Positions 63,061 through 64,000 of a stretch of 64,000 nucleotides of DNA are shown piece after piece. Every line of letters begins with the position of its first letter. The first letter of the stretch is position 1. A program made the position numbers and the translations under genes. The stretch comes from Bacteroidota bacterium (GTDB taxonomy: Bacteria > Bacteroidota > Bacteroidia > Bacteroidales > Lentimicrobiaceae): assembly GCA_023417935.1 (NCBI GenBank), contig JAEZDY010000036.1, forward strand, positions 62,001 through 126,000. The letters are read 5' to 3'. Below the pieces are notes generated by a model. It worked only from the letters and a program-made list of their open reading frames with translations. It was not told where the DNA came from and ran no database searches.

Positions 63061-63700
63061 ACTCAAATACAATACCATTGATCCGCGCTTAAAATCAGCA
63101 CTGCTTTTATGTATGAGAGCCCCTGAGCTTGAAACTTTCAGACTTGTTGGAGGAACTGCATTAAGTTTATATCGGGGTCATCGTATGTCGATTGACCTTG
63201 ACCTATTCACTGATGAACCTTATGGATCTGTTGATTTTGAGAAAATTAACAGATTTTTGAATACCACATTCCCTTATGTTGATTCATTGAATATTCAACC
63301 CATTGGTTTTGGTCAATCTTATATTGTTGGTGAAAACAAGGATGATAATTTTAAAATTGACTTGTACTATACTGACACTTTTATTGACCCAGTGAAAACT
63401 AACGAAGGAATCAGAATAGCTTCTATCCCCGATTTAATTGCCATGAAAGTGGATGTTATTCAACGCGGTGGCAGAAAAAAGGATTTTTGGGATATACATG
63501 AATTAATATCTGATTTCACTTTCAAAGAGATGATTATATTTCATCTAAAGAGGTATCCATATAATCATGACGTGCAAGAAATACTTGCAAATTTTCAAGA
63601 CTTTAGTAAGGCTGATGAAGATTTTGACCCAATCTGCCTAAAAGAGAAAGTATGGGAAATTATTAAGCTGGATATCCTTGACTTTGTTAAAGCTTCTTAA
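63050..63700 (+). CDS. AbiEii/AbiGii family nucleotidyltransferase (toxin-like)
   Basis: A 216-residue polymerase-beta-like nucleotidyltransferase of the AbiEii family. Motif I is GGTALSLY (34-41), followed by the metal-binding MSIDLDLF (Asp49, Asp51). Later motifs are DLIAMKVDVIQRGGRKKDFWDIHEL, with the lysine and aspartate typical of the group. Related enzymes such as AbiEii and MenT add nucleotides to RNA, often tRNA, and stop growth. The HTH partner upstream replaces the usual AbiEi antitoxin. Confidence 0.85.
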   Translation: MPFKLKYNTIDPRLKSALLLCMRAPELETFRLVGGTALSLYRGHRMSIDLDLFTDEPYGSVDFEKINRFLNTTFPYVDSLNIQPIGFGQSYIVGENKDDNFKIDLYYTDTFIDPVKTNEGIRIASIPDLIAMKVDVIQRGGRKKDFWDIHELISDFTFKEMIIFHLKRYPYNHDVQEILANFQDFSKADEDFDPICLKEKVWEIIKLDILDFVKAS

Positions 63701-63706
63701 TTACAA

Positions 63707-63946
63707 TCACCGCGGCGTTTCCTCCCCGCAGTCGCTGCAATCCATATCTTTCTCCTTAACGAGTGTGTAAAACTCCTGCCAGTTGTCTTCTTTACGCACA
63801 TGCCCGTCAGTTATTTTCAGAAAATCATTATTGATGCAATATATTTGTTTTCTGGTCCAGCCATAACGGTGATTCATTTTGATCTTCATTTGATTTCCTT
63901 TATAAATTCGTAATGATAAAGCTCCACCGGCAAGAATAATATCCAA
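63707..63946 (-). CDS. Small protein of unknown function
   Basis: A 79-residue ORF that I do not recognise. It could begin at a later methionine (MKIKMNHRYGW). The C-terminal part is hydrophilic with a CSDCG pair near the end. It converges with the AbiEii gene, six bases from its stop. It could be a true small gene or the remnant of a longer one; A/T-rich sequence without features follows to the window's edge. Confidence 0.35.
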   Translation of the reverse strand: MDIILAGGALSLRIYKGNQMKIKMNHRYGWTRKQIYCINNDFLKITDGHVRKEDNWQEFYTLVKEKDMDCSDCGEETPR

Positions 63947-64000
63947 AGTTGAATAAAATGAAAATTCTTTAAAAGGTATAATCAGCTTTTTTTTAATAAT

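Overview
The window is a stretch of a Bacteroidota (Bacteroidetes) chromosome, probably from the Bacteroidales/Marinilabiliales side of the phylum. The evidence is: TAnnTTTG-type -7 promoter boxes; five secreted proteins with type IX secretion (T9SS) sorting tails; a GldA ATPase; a single-chain MurE with the meso-DAP motif DNPR; an FtsZ ending in the Bacteroidota-type tail NNSFLHDNVD; and a methylmalonyl/propionyl-CoA carboxyltransferase pair. Base composition is A+T rich except for a clearly G+C-richer block at about 58160-61450. No assignment to genus is possible from the sequence alone.

Layout. 1-3334: an M16 zinc peptidase and a tRNA-Pro(GGG). 3376-7330 (minus): a four-gene operon of DUF2490 barrel, Cthe_2159-type beta-helix lipoprotein, VTC-type polyphosphate polymerase-like protein and DUF4956 membrane protein. 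This is the best candidate for an undescribed envelope system. 7472-8801: an ECF sigma factor and a membrane TPR partner. 9201-13863: a T9SS protein with dockerin-like and cohesin-like parts, then a large TPR-CHAT protease-like lipoprotein. 13924-19735: mutS2, a small DUF6132 protein, an MmcQ/YjbR protein, the carboxyltransferase beta subunit with its biotin carrier, and engB. 19761-21546: an acyltransferase pair resembling GlsB/GlsA.

21749-37275 is the division and cell wall (dcw) cluster: MraZ boxes, mraZ, rsmH, ftsL, a PASTA-containing PBP, murE, mraY, a murD remnant, ftsW, murG, murC, ftsQ, ftsA, ftsZ and yqeY. The genes overlap or nearly touch. The murD gene has only its C-terminal third, which is the most surprising defect in the window. 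37433-40169 (minus) is rplM-rpsI-rpsB-tsf behind a textbook promoter and a long leader. gldA follows, then metK behind a SAM-II-like riboswitch.

43259-50383 holds T9SS cargo, an S4 RNA-binding protein, an esterase lipoprotein, a CorA transporter, an acyl-ACP thioesterase and a lipoprotein. 50518-58030 carries two paralogous giant PKD/T9SS proteins that flank a tripartite HipBST-like toxin-antitoxin operon; the paralogs even share their upstream DNA. 58164-61444 is the G+C-rich block with urocanate hydratase (containing an in-frame 10-residue tandem repeat) and a family 2 glycosyltransferase. The right end has palindromic repeats, a membrane J-like protein, and an HTH plus AbiEii-type nucleotidyltransferase module.

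Limits: all calls come from reading the sequence and translated proteins; no search, fold prediction or alignment was run. Start sites were moved where the overlap, signal peptide or family N-terminus argued for it.
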